This document shows positions 7,428 through 14,608 of a DNA stretch of 18,495 nt, piece by piece. The number at the start of each line of letters is the position of its first letter. Positions within the stretch are counted from its first letter, which is position 1. The translations under genes were made by a program, and so were the position numbers. Origin of the DNA: Desulfurococcales archaeon (GTDB lineage: Archaea > Thermoproteota > Thermoprotei_A > Sulfolobales > NBVN01); the NCBI GenBank assembly GCA_026986255.1, contig JALSOX010000005.1:1-18495 (forward strand), in the 5' to 3' direction. Under the pieces are notes generated by a model. The model saw only the letters and a list, made by a program, of their open reading frames with translations. It was not told the origin of the DNA and did not search any database.

Positions 7428-9392
7428 CTAACAGTTGGAAACCTTTTTAAGAATCCTTGATGGGCCGGGAATGAACTTAAGGAGGGTTTCAGAACTCAAC
7501 CCGCCTAACCTGTACCTTAAATTTTTGAGGAATGCAAGAAATTCGTCAGCTATCTTAGCTGGGTGCTCTTCTCCCGGCACTAATACGAAGTAAGCGGCGG
7601 ATTTCTTACGGACTAAGTCCTCCGGCCCCACTATTATGGTGTAGTACTTACTCTCAAGAATCTCCACACCTATCGCCAGCTCAAGCGGTATGGCGCGTAT
7701 GTAGTTGCGTTTGCCGTACACCATGAAGGATCCTGTTGGAAGGTACTGCCCGGGGGGTGGCGACTTACTGACTTGCTTTCCCCAAACCCAGTACGCATCG
7801 AGGGCGGCAACTCCTTCATGCCATGCCTTGCTGTAGGAGACAGCAAGCACTGAAACCTCCCAGAGGTCTTCTGATGGCGGTTGCTTCCCTCCGCACTTAA
7901 TTACGAAGACGGGAGCGCCATGTATGTCTGCGTGAAGGAAGATGTCGTCATCGTTTAAGTACTTCCTAACGACCTTCTCGTTCTGTTGCGCGTTTCTACC
8001 CCCTATTGCCAGGAACCCATTTGATGTGATGATCCAGTGAAAGTGCATATACCATTCACTTTTCAGGGGCAACGTGATTTTAGACTGTTCCTCCTCGATG
8101 CGAGAGAGTTTTTCACGTAGTTTCTTCTCAAGATCCTTTATTGCCTGCTTTGATCTCTCCACCTTCTTTGCAAGCTTGCCGCACTCTTTACGCATGTTGA
8201 AGTAAGTGGAGTTAATGCCCTGAGTGACGCTAAGCTCAATTTCGACACCATCGATGGTTACGGTGAATACGCCTTTACGAGGATTGTAGGAATCCACATG
8301 GCAGAAGTCCTTAACGTGTTCCCACCCACTCCCCCTAATAGTGTTGTGGACGCATTTCCAAATCCCCTCGAGTTTCGGATAGTTTCTCTCGAACACCGTT
8401 AAGATCCTCCTTAACTTCTCACAGCGTTCCTTGAGGGATTTCAACTCATTGAGGGCGTTTTCGATGGTTCTCTTAATCCTCTCGACCTCTGCGTCGGCTG
8501 GTAAGAGTGTCTTTCGTTTCTCGACCTCCCTTTCTAGCCCAGCGAAGTAATCGTCAATAGCCTCGTTAAAGGACTCGTAACTTAAGATACGGCATGCGGC
8601 AGGGACATCGCTTGGCTTGAACGGGTGAAACGCTACGGGCCTCCCGCCACATTCAATTATTACGGGGCTTGGCTCCTCCAGAACCTTAGCTATGAACTTC
8701 ACAATTATTTCACGTATCCTCGCTACGTCATCAAGGCTAACGGTACCCGCGCTTAATCTACGAAGCTCCTCGCTTAGCACTTCGTTAACTACCTCGGGCG
8801 GTATGCCCAGCCCACGTATTAAGGCCGAGCCCAAGGAGCCCTTCGACGTTGCTAATAGTTCGCGCCACTTACTAGGCGGTTCTTTCAGGGGGTTTGGAAG
8901 CGATGGCGGGTAAATGTAAGGCCTACCTGGCCTCACGACCCGATCCTTAACCGTTAAGTCGGCAGTTGATACGAGCACCTTCCCTGAATCCTTATTCACT
9001 AACGCTACTATGCCCCTAGGCATTAATTCTATTATCAATACCCCAGACTTCACGCCTCCCCCGCTAACCACTAGCTCCATAATGCGCTCGAACTCGTGCT
9101 GACGTACCTCCACTATGCGTGAGTTCCTCAGGAATCTCCTAAAAATCGGCACGCGCCCGCTAAGACCCTTCTCACCAACGTATTTCGTTATGTTTGCCCT
9201 AACTCCAGGATCGGCGCGCAGGAACAGTAACTTACCATCTCTTGTCCTTACCTTCAAGAAGAGAGCGTCCTTAGAAGAGCCCACAGAATAGATGTTATCT
9301 ATGAAGGAGTTCGTAATCATCCTTGCCAGCTCCTTGGTTAGGACAGCAACATCCAAAGCCGATAACCTGTTCTTGGGTTTAACGCTTGTCAC
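7428..9392 (-). CDS. rqcH: RqcH / NFACT-family ribosome quality control factor
   Basis: Archaeal homologue of bacterial RqcH, yeast Rqc2 and human NEMF. Known members bind 60S/50S subunits blocked by peptidyl-tRNA and direct C-terminal tailing of the stalled chain. The NFACT-N domain (about 1-235) includes LRADPGVRANITKY and RQHEFERIMEL; there the Asp-Arg pair needed in bacterial RqcH appears to read Glu102-Arg103. A helix-hairpin-helix-like part follows (about 175-235), then two coiled-coil arms (about 283-335 and 400-440) around a small middle domain. The NFACT-R domain (about 447-575) shows WYMHFHWI, GGRNAQQNE and FLHADIHGAPVFVIK, all conserved in the family. Full length is 654 aa. The GTG start at 9392 overlaps the methyltransferase stop by 4 nt (GTGA) and has GGAGG a few bases upstream. 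Confidence 0.94.
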   Translation of the reverse strand: MTSVKPKNRLSALDVAVLTKELARMITNSFIDNIYSVGSSKDALFLKVRTRDGKLLFLRADPGVRANITKYVGEKGLSGRVPIFRRFLRNSRIVEVRQHEFERIMELVVSGGGVKSGVLIIELMPRGIVALVNKDSGKVLVSTADLTVKDRVVRPGRPYIYPPSLPNPLKEPPSKWRELLATSKGSLGSALIRGLGIPPEVVNEVLSEELRRLSAGTVSLDDVARIREIIVKFIAKVLEEPSPVIIECGGRPVAFHPFKPSDVPAACRILSYESFNEAIDDYFAGLEREVEKRKTLLPADAEVERIKRTIENALNELKSLKERCEKLRRILTVFERNYPKLEGIWKCVHNTIRGSGWEHVKDFCHVDSYNPRKGVFTVTIDGVEIELSVTQGINSTYFNMRKECGKLAKKVERSKQAIKDLEKKLREKLSRIEEEQSKITLPLKSEWYMHFHWIITSNGFLAIGGRNAQQNEKVVRKYLNDDDIFLHADIHGAPVFVIKCGGKQPPSEDLWEVSVLAVSYSKAWHEGVAALDAYWVWGKQVSKSPPPGQYLPTGSFMVYGKRNYIRAIPLELAIGVEILESKYYTIIVGPEDLVRKKSAAYFVLVPGEEHPAKIADEFLAFLKNLRYRLGGLSSETLLKFIPGPSRILKKVSNC

Positions 9393-10006
9393 GGTTCCTC
9401 CCTCGAACCGGTGTTATTCTTGGGTTGCCGGCACTTAATTATTCGTATGAGTTCACGCCCGCTCTTAATGGCGCTCTCATAGAAGAGGTTTGAACCTCCG
9501 TAGCATGCAACCTCCTGCACCCCTTCACCACAAACTACGGTGAAGGCCATTATCCCGGAACCTCTGCAGAGGCGCATGGCCTCCTGAACAAGGCTATCTA
9601 CGGGATCTTCGCACCTGAAAACGGATATTGAGAATAATATGTCGGCTATCCCACCTCGGAAAGGTAGGCTAACAGCATCCCCTGCAACTAGGTCCGAAAC
9701 TACGTCTAATTCGCTTACCCTTCTCTTCGCTATTTCTAGGATATTCAAGCTAAGGTCGATACCCACGTAGTAATACGTTCTCGCAGTAAGCAATCTACTT
9801 AATTCCTTAGCTATTAATGACGTCCCGCATCCAACGTCAATAACTACTAAGTCTTCCCTACGAGGAAGATTCCCAAGCGCCTGAAGAACTGCGAAGATGT
9901 GGTTGTACTTGCGTAATTGTTCATCACCATATAATTCATCATAAGAAGGTGCTATGGCGTCATACCACGTCATAACGTCGTCTACCTTACTAGGGAGGGT
10001 CTTCAT
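9389..10006 (-). CDS. Class I SAM-dependent methyltransferase, substrate unknown
   Basis: A 205-aa protein with a Rossmann-type methyltransferase core. Motif I is VIDVGCGTSLIA (Asp57, Gly59, Gly61 bind SAM), motif II ends in the acidic GIDLS (Asp84, for the ribose hydroxyls), and GDAVSLPF (109-116) followed by ADILFSISVF form motifs III and IV. The N-terminal WYDAIAPSYDELYG is the usual lead-in of UbiE/Methyltransf_11-type small-molecule enzymes, but the substrate cannot be told. No membrane segment is present. The C-terminal part after the core is short, Lys/Arg-rich and overlaps the rqcH start by 4 nt, so the two proteins are made from one message. A link to ribosome quality control rests on that coupling alone. 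The start ATG 10006 has only a weak G-rich upstream signal. Confidence 0.85.
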   Translation of the reverse strand: MKTLPSKVDDVMTWYDAIAPSYDELYGDEQLRKYNHIFAVLQALGNLPRREDLVVIDVGCGTSLIAKELSRLLTARTYYYVGIDLSLNILEIAKRRVSELDVVSDLVAGDAVSLPFRGGIADILFSISVFRCEDPVDSLVQEAMRLCRGSGIMAFTVVCGEGVQEVACYGGSNLFYESAIKSGRELIRIIKCRQPKNNTGSREEP

Positions 10007-10031
10007 GGAGTCCCCCCATTGGTTTTAACGG

Positions 10032-10340
10032 TCATCCTAGGAACCTAACAATTATCTCGTAAGCTGCAACCCAAGCTATGAATTCCAAAGAGTAGTAAAG
10101 CGTTATAGCCTTCTTTAAACATCCGTGAAGGGTGGCTTGCCGACATAGGATATAGGTTATTGGGAAGTAACTCACAACGTAAAGCCCAAGTAGTAATGCA
10201 TCACCATCTGGGCTTCCTAGGGTGGCGTGGATCAGGGGCGTTATGATAGCTAGTACAATACCACTCACAACAGCAAGTATGGATTTCTGAATCACTAGTG
10301 CGCGTTCCATGCGCTCCGCATCATTTAAGGCCTCATTCAT
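10032..10340 (-). CDS. Small three-helix membrane protein, possibly EMC6-like
   Basis: A 102-aa hydrophobic protein. A charged amphipathic N-terminus (residues 1-18, rich in Glu, Asp and Arg) is followed by three likely membrane helices at about 20-41, 48-67 and 79-99; positive residues (CRQ, HGCLKK) sit between helices 2 and 3. There is no cleavable signal peptide. Its size, the N-terminal helix and the small-residue motif VVSGIVLAI in helix 1 recall archaeal homologues of EMC6, a partner of Oxa1-type membrane insertases, but the similarity is weak and I would call it a hypothesis. The start ATG 10340 is well supported by GGTGAT 5 nt upstream. It lies 24-25 nt from genes on both sides in the rqcH operon. 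Confidence 0.8.
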   Translation of the reverse strand: MNEALNDAERMERALVIQKSILAVVSGIVLAIITPLIHATLGSPDGDALLLGLYVVSYFPITYILCRQATLHGCLKKAITLYYSLEFIAWVAAYEIIVRFLG

Positions 10341-10364
10341 CTTAAATCACCGGGTACTGCTTTA

Positions 10365-10931
10365 TTATGTGAAGTACTGCCGTAGTAGGCTAACAGCATC
10401 CTTTAATTGCTTTAGTATTTTTTCAAGACTTCCTTCATCAACGCAGGCGATGCGTGCTGGTAGTGGTGGGGATGTTAGTGAGTATGTGTCAGCGCTCCCT
10501 TTGATCGGCAGTATCTGGGTGGTTCGTCGGCGACACACAATGAGCGTAGGGACGCTATTAACTTCAAGTACTCCTCTTCCTTCATGGGCACTCCTGACGT
10601 ACTTAGCGCATATTTTCTTGAGGTGCCTCTCAATTTTTCTAGGACACCCGTGCTCTCGCATTGTTTCTGAACGCGGTAAATCCTCATGAGGCATGATAGC
10701 GGTAACTAGTACCTCGCAGTATGAAGATATCTGGTCGATCCTCTTTACAAGTTCCTTAATCTTACCTAGGTTGCCTTCGCTTAAACCACCGAAATGTATG
10801 CGCGCATGAAACGCGTTAGATGCCGGGTCAGTACGTTTTATAAGGACATTATATTCTCTACAGGCTCTGTAAAGCTTTATGAAGCCTTCCCTAGAGACAC
10901 CCATTATTTCAATACGTAGAATTACTCGCAT
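10365..10931 (-). CDS. Conserved-looking protein of unknown function, coupled to the Lhr-like helicase
   Basis: I do not recognise this 188-aa protein. It is soluble, with no membrane segment or signal peptide. The N-terminal half (MRVILRIEIMGVSREGFIKLYRAC, then VLVTAIM near residue 80) looks like alternating strands and helices of a small alpha/beta or ferredoxin-like fold. A basic middle (about 85-115) holds HEDLPRSE and a CPRKIERHLKKIC segment. The C-terminal third ends in a helix (EKILKQLKDAVSLLRQ). The reading frame is real: GGAGGGTG lies 7 nt before ATG 10931, and the start overlaps the end of the helicase gene by 10 nt, so translation of the two is coupled. A partner or regulator of the helicase is the natural guess, but nothing in the sequence proves it. 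Confidence 0.75.
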   Translation of the reverse strand: MRVILRIEIMGVSREGFIKLYRACREYNVLIKRTDPASNAFHARIHFGGLSEGNLGKIKELVKRIDQISSYCEVLVTAIMPHEDLPRSETMREHGCPRKIERHLKKICAKYVRSAHEGRGVLEVNSVPTLIVCRRRTTQILPIKGSADTYSLTSPPLPARIACVDEGSLEKILKQLKDAVSLLRQYFT

Positions 10932-13690
10932 CCCCCAACACCCTCCAAGTATGCCGCGGCGTTTCGTATGAGAAGGTGTAATAGCTTCTTAGGCACGTTG
11001 TAGTAAACTAAAGAGCGGTTTCCGTAGACTGTACTTACCTTAAGTTTGAAGATTTCAGAACTATCTATTTCTTCGGATAACCTATTAATGGAGCCATCGT
11101 TAAGCCTGACCAATATTGACTTCCCTGAGTCATACCTATCAGTGTACACCGTAACAACGTACGGGGTTCTAGACGTTACATTAAAACAGTCCTTAAAGAG
11201 ATCAGACGCTAACTCAGGTAATTCATCAGCAAGCGCCCACCTCTGTTGCCCGTCGAAGGTATCGTAAAAGTAGACAACTCGAAGGTTCCCCCTGAACCTG
11301 CGCATAGCCTTCAACTTCCGTTCAACGTACTTTTCTGGTAGACCCGTAATTTCCGAGATCTCCGCTACTGTGAGGGCCATGCCACGTAATGCCTCCGCTA
11401 TGACATGCCATGAGCCACCGTACCACGGTCTAAGCGGTGGTGCATCAAGTATGAACTTGGCAATCGAGGAGAGCCCACTCACGCAGGTAGGTTTAATGCT
11501 GATCTCCCCGCGTAGAAATCTCTTCACCCTCTCTACGTTACCTGCACCACCATCAAACTCCCAAAGCACTTGCCTGATCGCCTCCCTCACCACAAGTGGG
11601 TGTTTCATGGTGGCAAACGTTGGCAGCAGCTCCCTTAACTTCATCTGGAACTGCGGGGAAATCTTTATTGCCTCCTCAACTAGGTCGTCCGGCTCCAGGG
11701 GTATGTCCTTAACGGCCTTGAGGATATCTTCGAAAGCCTCAACAGCTATGCCTACAGGGGAGACTTTCAGCTTAATTGCGCCCATGCCACCGGAGAGGGC
11801 GATGTACGATAGCACGTACCCGAGGAGCTCAAAGAACTTATGTCCCTGAGGACCGTAAAGCACCGTCATATCCTCGTACTTCTCCAAGAGCACGTGATTC
11901 TCATCTACGCAGAACATCTCTGGGTTAACATGGTTAGCAGTCCTTACGCTATTAAGTATATCATCGTTACATGCTTGGCAGGCGTTGCAGTTACATAGGC
12001 ATGAGAAGAGGTGCTCGGTTATTAAGTTGCTGTAACTTAACAGGGATCCACGCCACGAGGGTATTTCACCCTCACCCTTAGCCGGCCTTACGTTTACGAC
12101 CCTATGAACGACGTCGATGTTAACTATGTCCCATGTTTTACCCCCTATCTTGACCCTGTCCCACGGTCTCAGGTACTTCATTACGTAGGCCGTGTCGAGG
12201 CTCCCGATATCCTTGTCGCCGACCTTCACTGTGAATTTATCGTCGTTGTTTGGTATTAACGAGAAGAACTTCCTCACGTCGCCGCCAGCGCCTTCCTTGC
12301 TCCATAGCTTGAAGAAGTAACCGCCAAGGCTTAGTTTGCCATTAACTGTTTTTATAATGCCTTTGTCTTCAAGTAGCTCTATAATATCTTTAGTGTTGAC
12401 GTCTCTGCATGGCGGGATGGAGTGGATTATTGATTGGAACTCACTCACGCTGATTCCTTCTTTACTCAGTGCGCACCCCATGGCCTCCCTAGCAACTACG
12501 TCTATGAAGCAAGGCAATTTAGACGGCGGCTCAAGCGTACCTCTCTCAGCTAAGGACTTCACCGCTAACGAGAGTACGTAATCAAGGTCATTGTCAGTCA
12601 CGATTATGGCTTCACTAACCTTACCCATGGTGTGACCCGCGCGGCCTGCGCGTTGGAGTAGTGACGTAACAGATGTTGGAGGGCCGACATGCACTATTCG
12701 ATCAACATTACCCACGTCCACGCCAAGTTCTAGGGTTTTCGTCGCGACTACAACATCTATTCCGCCCTCCTTTAGCTTACGCTCTACTTCCTCCTTATTG
12801 TGGCCGGAGATTGAGGAGTGGTGTACCGCTACCCTCGAGAGGTCGCTCAGGTAGCTATGTATCCTCTCGGCCAAGCTACGTGAATTAACGAATATTATTG
12901 TTTTCTCTCCTCTACCTATATACTGCGATATGATACCCCTCAGCGCGGTTTTCAGGTTCTGATCACGTATAACCTTAATAGAGTATCTCTTGCGTCCCCC
13001 AATCACGGCCTTGACCTTACGCTTGGAGGAACCAAGGAAGGGCTCAAGTACACTTAATGGATCGGGCATTGTCGCGGATAAGGCAACCACTTGGAAGTCC
13101 CCGGATATGCGACGTAATCGCTCAAGCAGTATTGCCAGTTGAAGCCCTCTCTTCGCGATGGCTATTTCATGTAGCTCGTCTATGACGACCCACCGAACGT
13201 TCCTCAAGTAATTACGGATTGTTGGTGACATATCCAAGTCTATTTCTAGGCTTTCAGGAGTCGTTATCAGGACGTGCGGTATCCTTCTGAGCCTCTCCTT
13301 CCGCTCCCTTATCGAGATATCGCCGTGTTTCCTAGCAACTACGAAGCCTTGGGGCTCGAAGATCCTCCTCAGCCTCTTCGTGAGGTCATTAATTAAGGCT
13401 CTAAGTGGCGTGATGTATAGCAACGCTACGGGCTTAACCCTCTCCTCCAACATCTTCGCTAGGATCGGCACGACAGCGGCTTCAGTCTTACCGCTACCCG
13501 TTGGGGCGGAGATCACTACATTGTACCCGTTAATTATTGCTTCTGATGCCATCACCTGATGCGGAAATGGGGCTACCCCTAACTCACCGAAAAGTTCGAG
13601 GCACCTCCCTACAATGTCTGCGCTTACGTTGCCCCCTCTATTCAACTTCGCTGACCCCCACTCTGAAGAGATAAAATGTTGTTGAAGCAA
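10922..13690 (-). CDS. lhr: Lhr-family superfamily 2 helicase with a cysteine cluster
   Basis: A 922-aa ATP-dependent 3'-5' nucleic-acid helicase of the Lhr (large helicase-related) family, linked in known members to DNA repair and RNA processing. RecA domain 1 has a Q-like element (GVAPFPHQ), Walker A APTGSGKTEAA (62-72), ITPLRALI, TTPESLE, Walker B DELH (171-174) and SAT (205-207). RecA domain 2 has VVVATKTLELGVD and QRAGRAGH (346-353). The Lhr beta-barrel and winged-helix region follows (IGSLDTAYV, PWDRVKIGGKTWDI, GEIPSWRG). Just after it are five cysteines in eleven residues (564-574) plus Cys594. The frame opens at TTG 13690, but a TATA-like element at 13671-13677 suggests that leaderless TTG 13645 may be the true start. 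The short spacing implies cotranscription with the genes below it. Confidence 0.9.
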   Translation of the reverse strand: MLQQHFISSEWGSAKLNRGGNVSADIVGRCLELFGELGVAPFPHQVMASEAIINGYNVVISAPTGSGKTEAAVVPILAKMLEERVKPVALLYITPLRALINDLTKRLRRIFEPQGFVVARKHGDISIRERKERLRRIPHVLITTPESLEIDLDMSPTIRNYLRNVRWVVIDELHEIAIAKRGLQLAILLERLRRISGDFQVVALSATMPDPLSVLEPFLGSSKRKVKAVIGGRKRYSIKVIRDQNLKTALRGIISQYIGRGEKTIIFVNSRSLAERIHSYLSDLSRVAVHHSSISGHNKEEVERKLKEGGIDVVVATKTLELGVDVGNVDRIVHVGPPTSVTSLLQRAGRAGHTMGKVSEAIIVTDNDLDYVLSLAVKSLAERGTLEPPSKLPCFIDVVAREAMGCALSKEGISVSEFQSIIHSIPPCRDVNTKDIIELLEDKGIIKTVNGKLSLGGYFFKLWSKEGAGGDVRKFFSLIPNNDDKFTVKVGDKDIGSLDTAYVMKYLRPWDRVKIGGKTWDIVNIDVVHRVVNVRPAKGEGEIPSWRGSLLSYSNLITEHLFSCLCNCNACQACNDDILNSVRTANHVNPEMFCVDENHVLLEKYEDMTVLYGPQGHKFFELLGYVLSYIALSGGMGAIKLKVSPVGIAVEAFEDILKAVKDIPLEPDDLVEEAIKISPQFQMKLRELLPTFATMKHPLVVREAIRQVLWEFDGGAGNVERVKRFLRGEISIKPTCVSGLSSIAKFILDAPPLRPWYGGSWHVIAEALRGMALTVAEISEITGLPEKYVERKLKAMRRFRGNLRVVYFYDTFDGQQRWALADELPELASDLFKDCFNVTSRTPYVVTVYTDRYDSGKSILVRLNDGSINRLSEEIDSSEIFKLKVSTVYGNRSLVYYNVPKKLLHLLIRNAAAYLEGVGGCE
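13670..13677. promoter_or_regulatory. TATA-like element, possibly shared by two divergent genes
   Basis: GATAAAAT on the + strand (ATTTTATC on the - strand) lies between or inside the divergent starts. For the + strand gene it would set transcription near 13699, about 12 nt before ATG 13711. Read on the - strand it would set transcription near 13648, three bases before the alternative TTG start (13645) of the Lhr-like helicase. This is inferred from spacing alone. Confidence 0.4.
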
Positions 13691-13710
13691 ATAAGGATGT
13701 GGTGCCGTTA

Positions 13711-13953
13711 ATGACCGAGAAGCTAGAATGTATTGTGTGTGGACGCAGGTTTCCTCGGGGGCAGGGTGTCACATTAGTTATTGGTGAAAAGGAGTATGCG
13801 TTCCACAGTAAGCGTTGCGCCCTCAAGTTCCTGCGGAGAGTTCTTGAGGAGTTTGATGAGGGTATACTTACTAAGGCCTTCAACAATGTCGCTAAGGAGT
13901 TCGCGGAAGAGCTGGAGGAAGTGAGGGAGAGAAAAGCAAAGAAGATCGTATAG
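13711..13953 (+). CDS. Small TRASH/L24e-like zinc-finger protein
   Basis: An 80-aa protein. The N-terminal half is a zinc finger with Cys7-x2-Cys10 (CIVCGRRFPRGQG) and His32-x3-Cys36 (FHSKRC). This is the layout of the ribosomal L24e/TRASH treble-clef family, with a histidine in place of the third cysteine. The C-terminal half (37-80) is a long charged, probably coiled-coil helix ending in a basic tail (ERKAKKIV). Members of this group act as metal sensors or ribosome- or nucleic-acid-binding adaptors; which applies here cannot be told. The frame can open at GTG 13699, but GGTG (13701-13704) sits 6 nt before ATG 13711, which I take as the start. It is divergent from the Lhr-like helicase gene. 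Confidence 0.82.
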   Translation: MTEKLECIVCGRRFPRGQGVTLVIGEKEYAFHSKRCALKFLRRVLEEFDEGILTKAFNNVAKEFAEELEEVRERKAKKIV

Positions 13954-13965
13954 CCATGGAGCCGT

Positions 13966-13996
13966 ACTGCGGATTAACGTTCAAGAACTCCGCAGT
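13966..13996 (+). other. Perfect 8-bp hairpin after the zinc-finger gene
   Basis: ACTGCGGA (13966-13973) and TCCGCAGT (13989-13996) are exact inverse complements around a 15-nt loop. The hairpin starts 12 nt after the zinc-finger stop codon and ends 14 nt before the terminal stem of the C/D sRNA candidate. It could be a 3'-end or processing structure, or part of the sRNA precursor. No strong T-run follows, so a classical terminator is doubtful. Confidence 0.5.
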
Positions 13997-14010
13997 TAGA
14001 TTTATGACGT

Positions 14011-14068
14011 GGCGGATGATGTGTGTGGCGGTCACGGATTAGTGAAGACTTAGGAGCCCCCTGACGCC
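14011..14068 (+). ncRNA. C/D box guide sRNA (predicted)
   Basis: A 58-nt candidate guide RNA for 2'-O-methylation, seen directly in the sequence. It has a terminal stem GGCG (14011-14014) with CGCC (14065-14068), box C ATGATGT (14016-14022), a 12-nt guide, box D' CGGA (14035-14038), a 3-nt loop, box C' GTGAAGA (14042-14048), a 12-nt guide, and box D CTGA (14061-14064). Boxes C and D form the expected kink-turn: tandem G-A pairs, a U-U pair, a G-C pair and a 3-nt bulge next to the stem. The 12/3/12 spacing is the archaeal norm. Under the D+5 rule, the D guide would target the C at position 5 of GGGGCUCCUAAG, and the D' guide the C at position 5 of UGACCGCCACAC. I did not recognise either target. 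It fills the gap up to the dcd stop codon without overlap. Confidence 0.78.
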
Positions 14069-14608
14069 TTAACCATTCATTAGTCCGGGGAGTTTCGGTA
14101 ATGTAACTCCACGCTGTCCTTGGTAACGTCCCCTGTAAGGTTTCTCGACGGGATTCAGCGTCTTAGCAAATATTACGTGAGCGAATCTCTGGCCGGCATA
14201 GACCTTAACAGGGAATGAGGATCCTTGAATCTCTAAGGTTATGTTCCCCTTAAATCCAGCATCAATTATTGTTGGCGGCATCATCAGGCCTAGCCTGGCG
14301 AATGAGCTCCGGAGTTCCACGAAGGCCATGATGTCTGCCGGTAACTCAACGTACTCGAGCGTAGTAAGTAGCACCTTCTCGTTGGGGTGGATCATGAAGG
14401 ATTCACCTGACTCAATCCTGTAGAACCTTGAAAGGTCTATGTTAGGGTTGGCCGTATCAAGCACATCGCCCGTAGGGACTAGGCGCGCTATCTGATTTCC
14501 GATCCTAAGGTCAACGCCGTTCTCTCTTACTATGGTGCTGTCAAAAGGCTCTATTACTAGTCTTTTGCTCTTGATATAGGCGAGTAGGTCGAAATCCGAT
14601 AGTATCAT
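14069..14608 (-). CDS. dcd: dCTP deaminase (possibly bifunctional dCTP deaminase/dUTPase)
   Basis: Deaminates dCTP to dUTP, supplying dUMP for thymidylate synthesis. The 179-aa protein shows the trimeric dUTPase-like fold: GVDLRIG (31-37), LRSSFARLGL (99-108, with Arg100, Ser101/102 and Arg105 at the phosphate site), IIDAGFKGNITLEI (114-127) with Glu126 matching the catalytic glutamate of the family, and the C-terminal flap PYRGRYQGQRG (158-167). Archaeal enzymes such as that of Methanocaldococcus also hydrolyse dUTP; the sequence does not settle whether this one does. The ATG start at 14608 overlaps the thyX stop by 4 nt (ATGA), with GGGGAG about 10 nt upstream, so the two steps of dTMP supply are translationally coupled. 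Confidence 0.95.
   Translation of the reverse strand: MILSDFDLLAYIKSKRLVIEPFDSTIVRENGVDLRIGNQIARLVPTGDVLDTANPNIDLSRFYRIESGESFMIHPNEKVLLTTLEYVELPADIMAFVELRSSFARLGLMMPPTIIDAGFKGNITLEIQGSSFPVKVYAGQRFAHVIFAKTLNPVEKPYRGRYQGQRGVTLPKLPGLMNG

Noticed and set aside
10309..10689. 126-aa + strand frame opposite the 188-aa gene
   Set aside because: It lies antisense to two frames with good ribosome sites and overlapping gene structure, and its translation resembles nothing known; a shadow frame.
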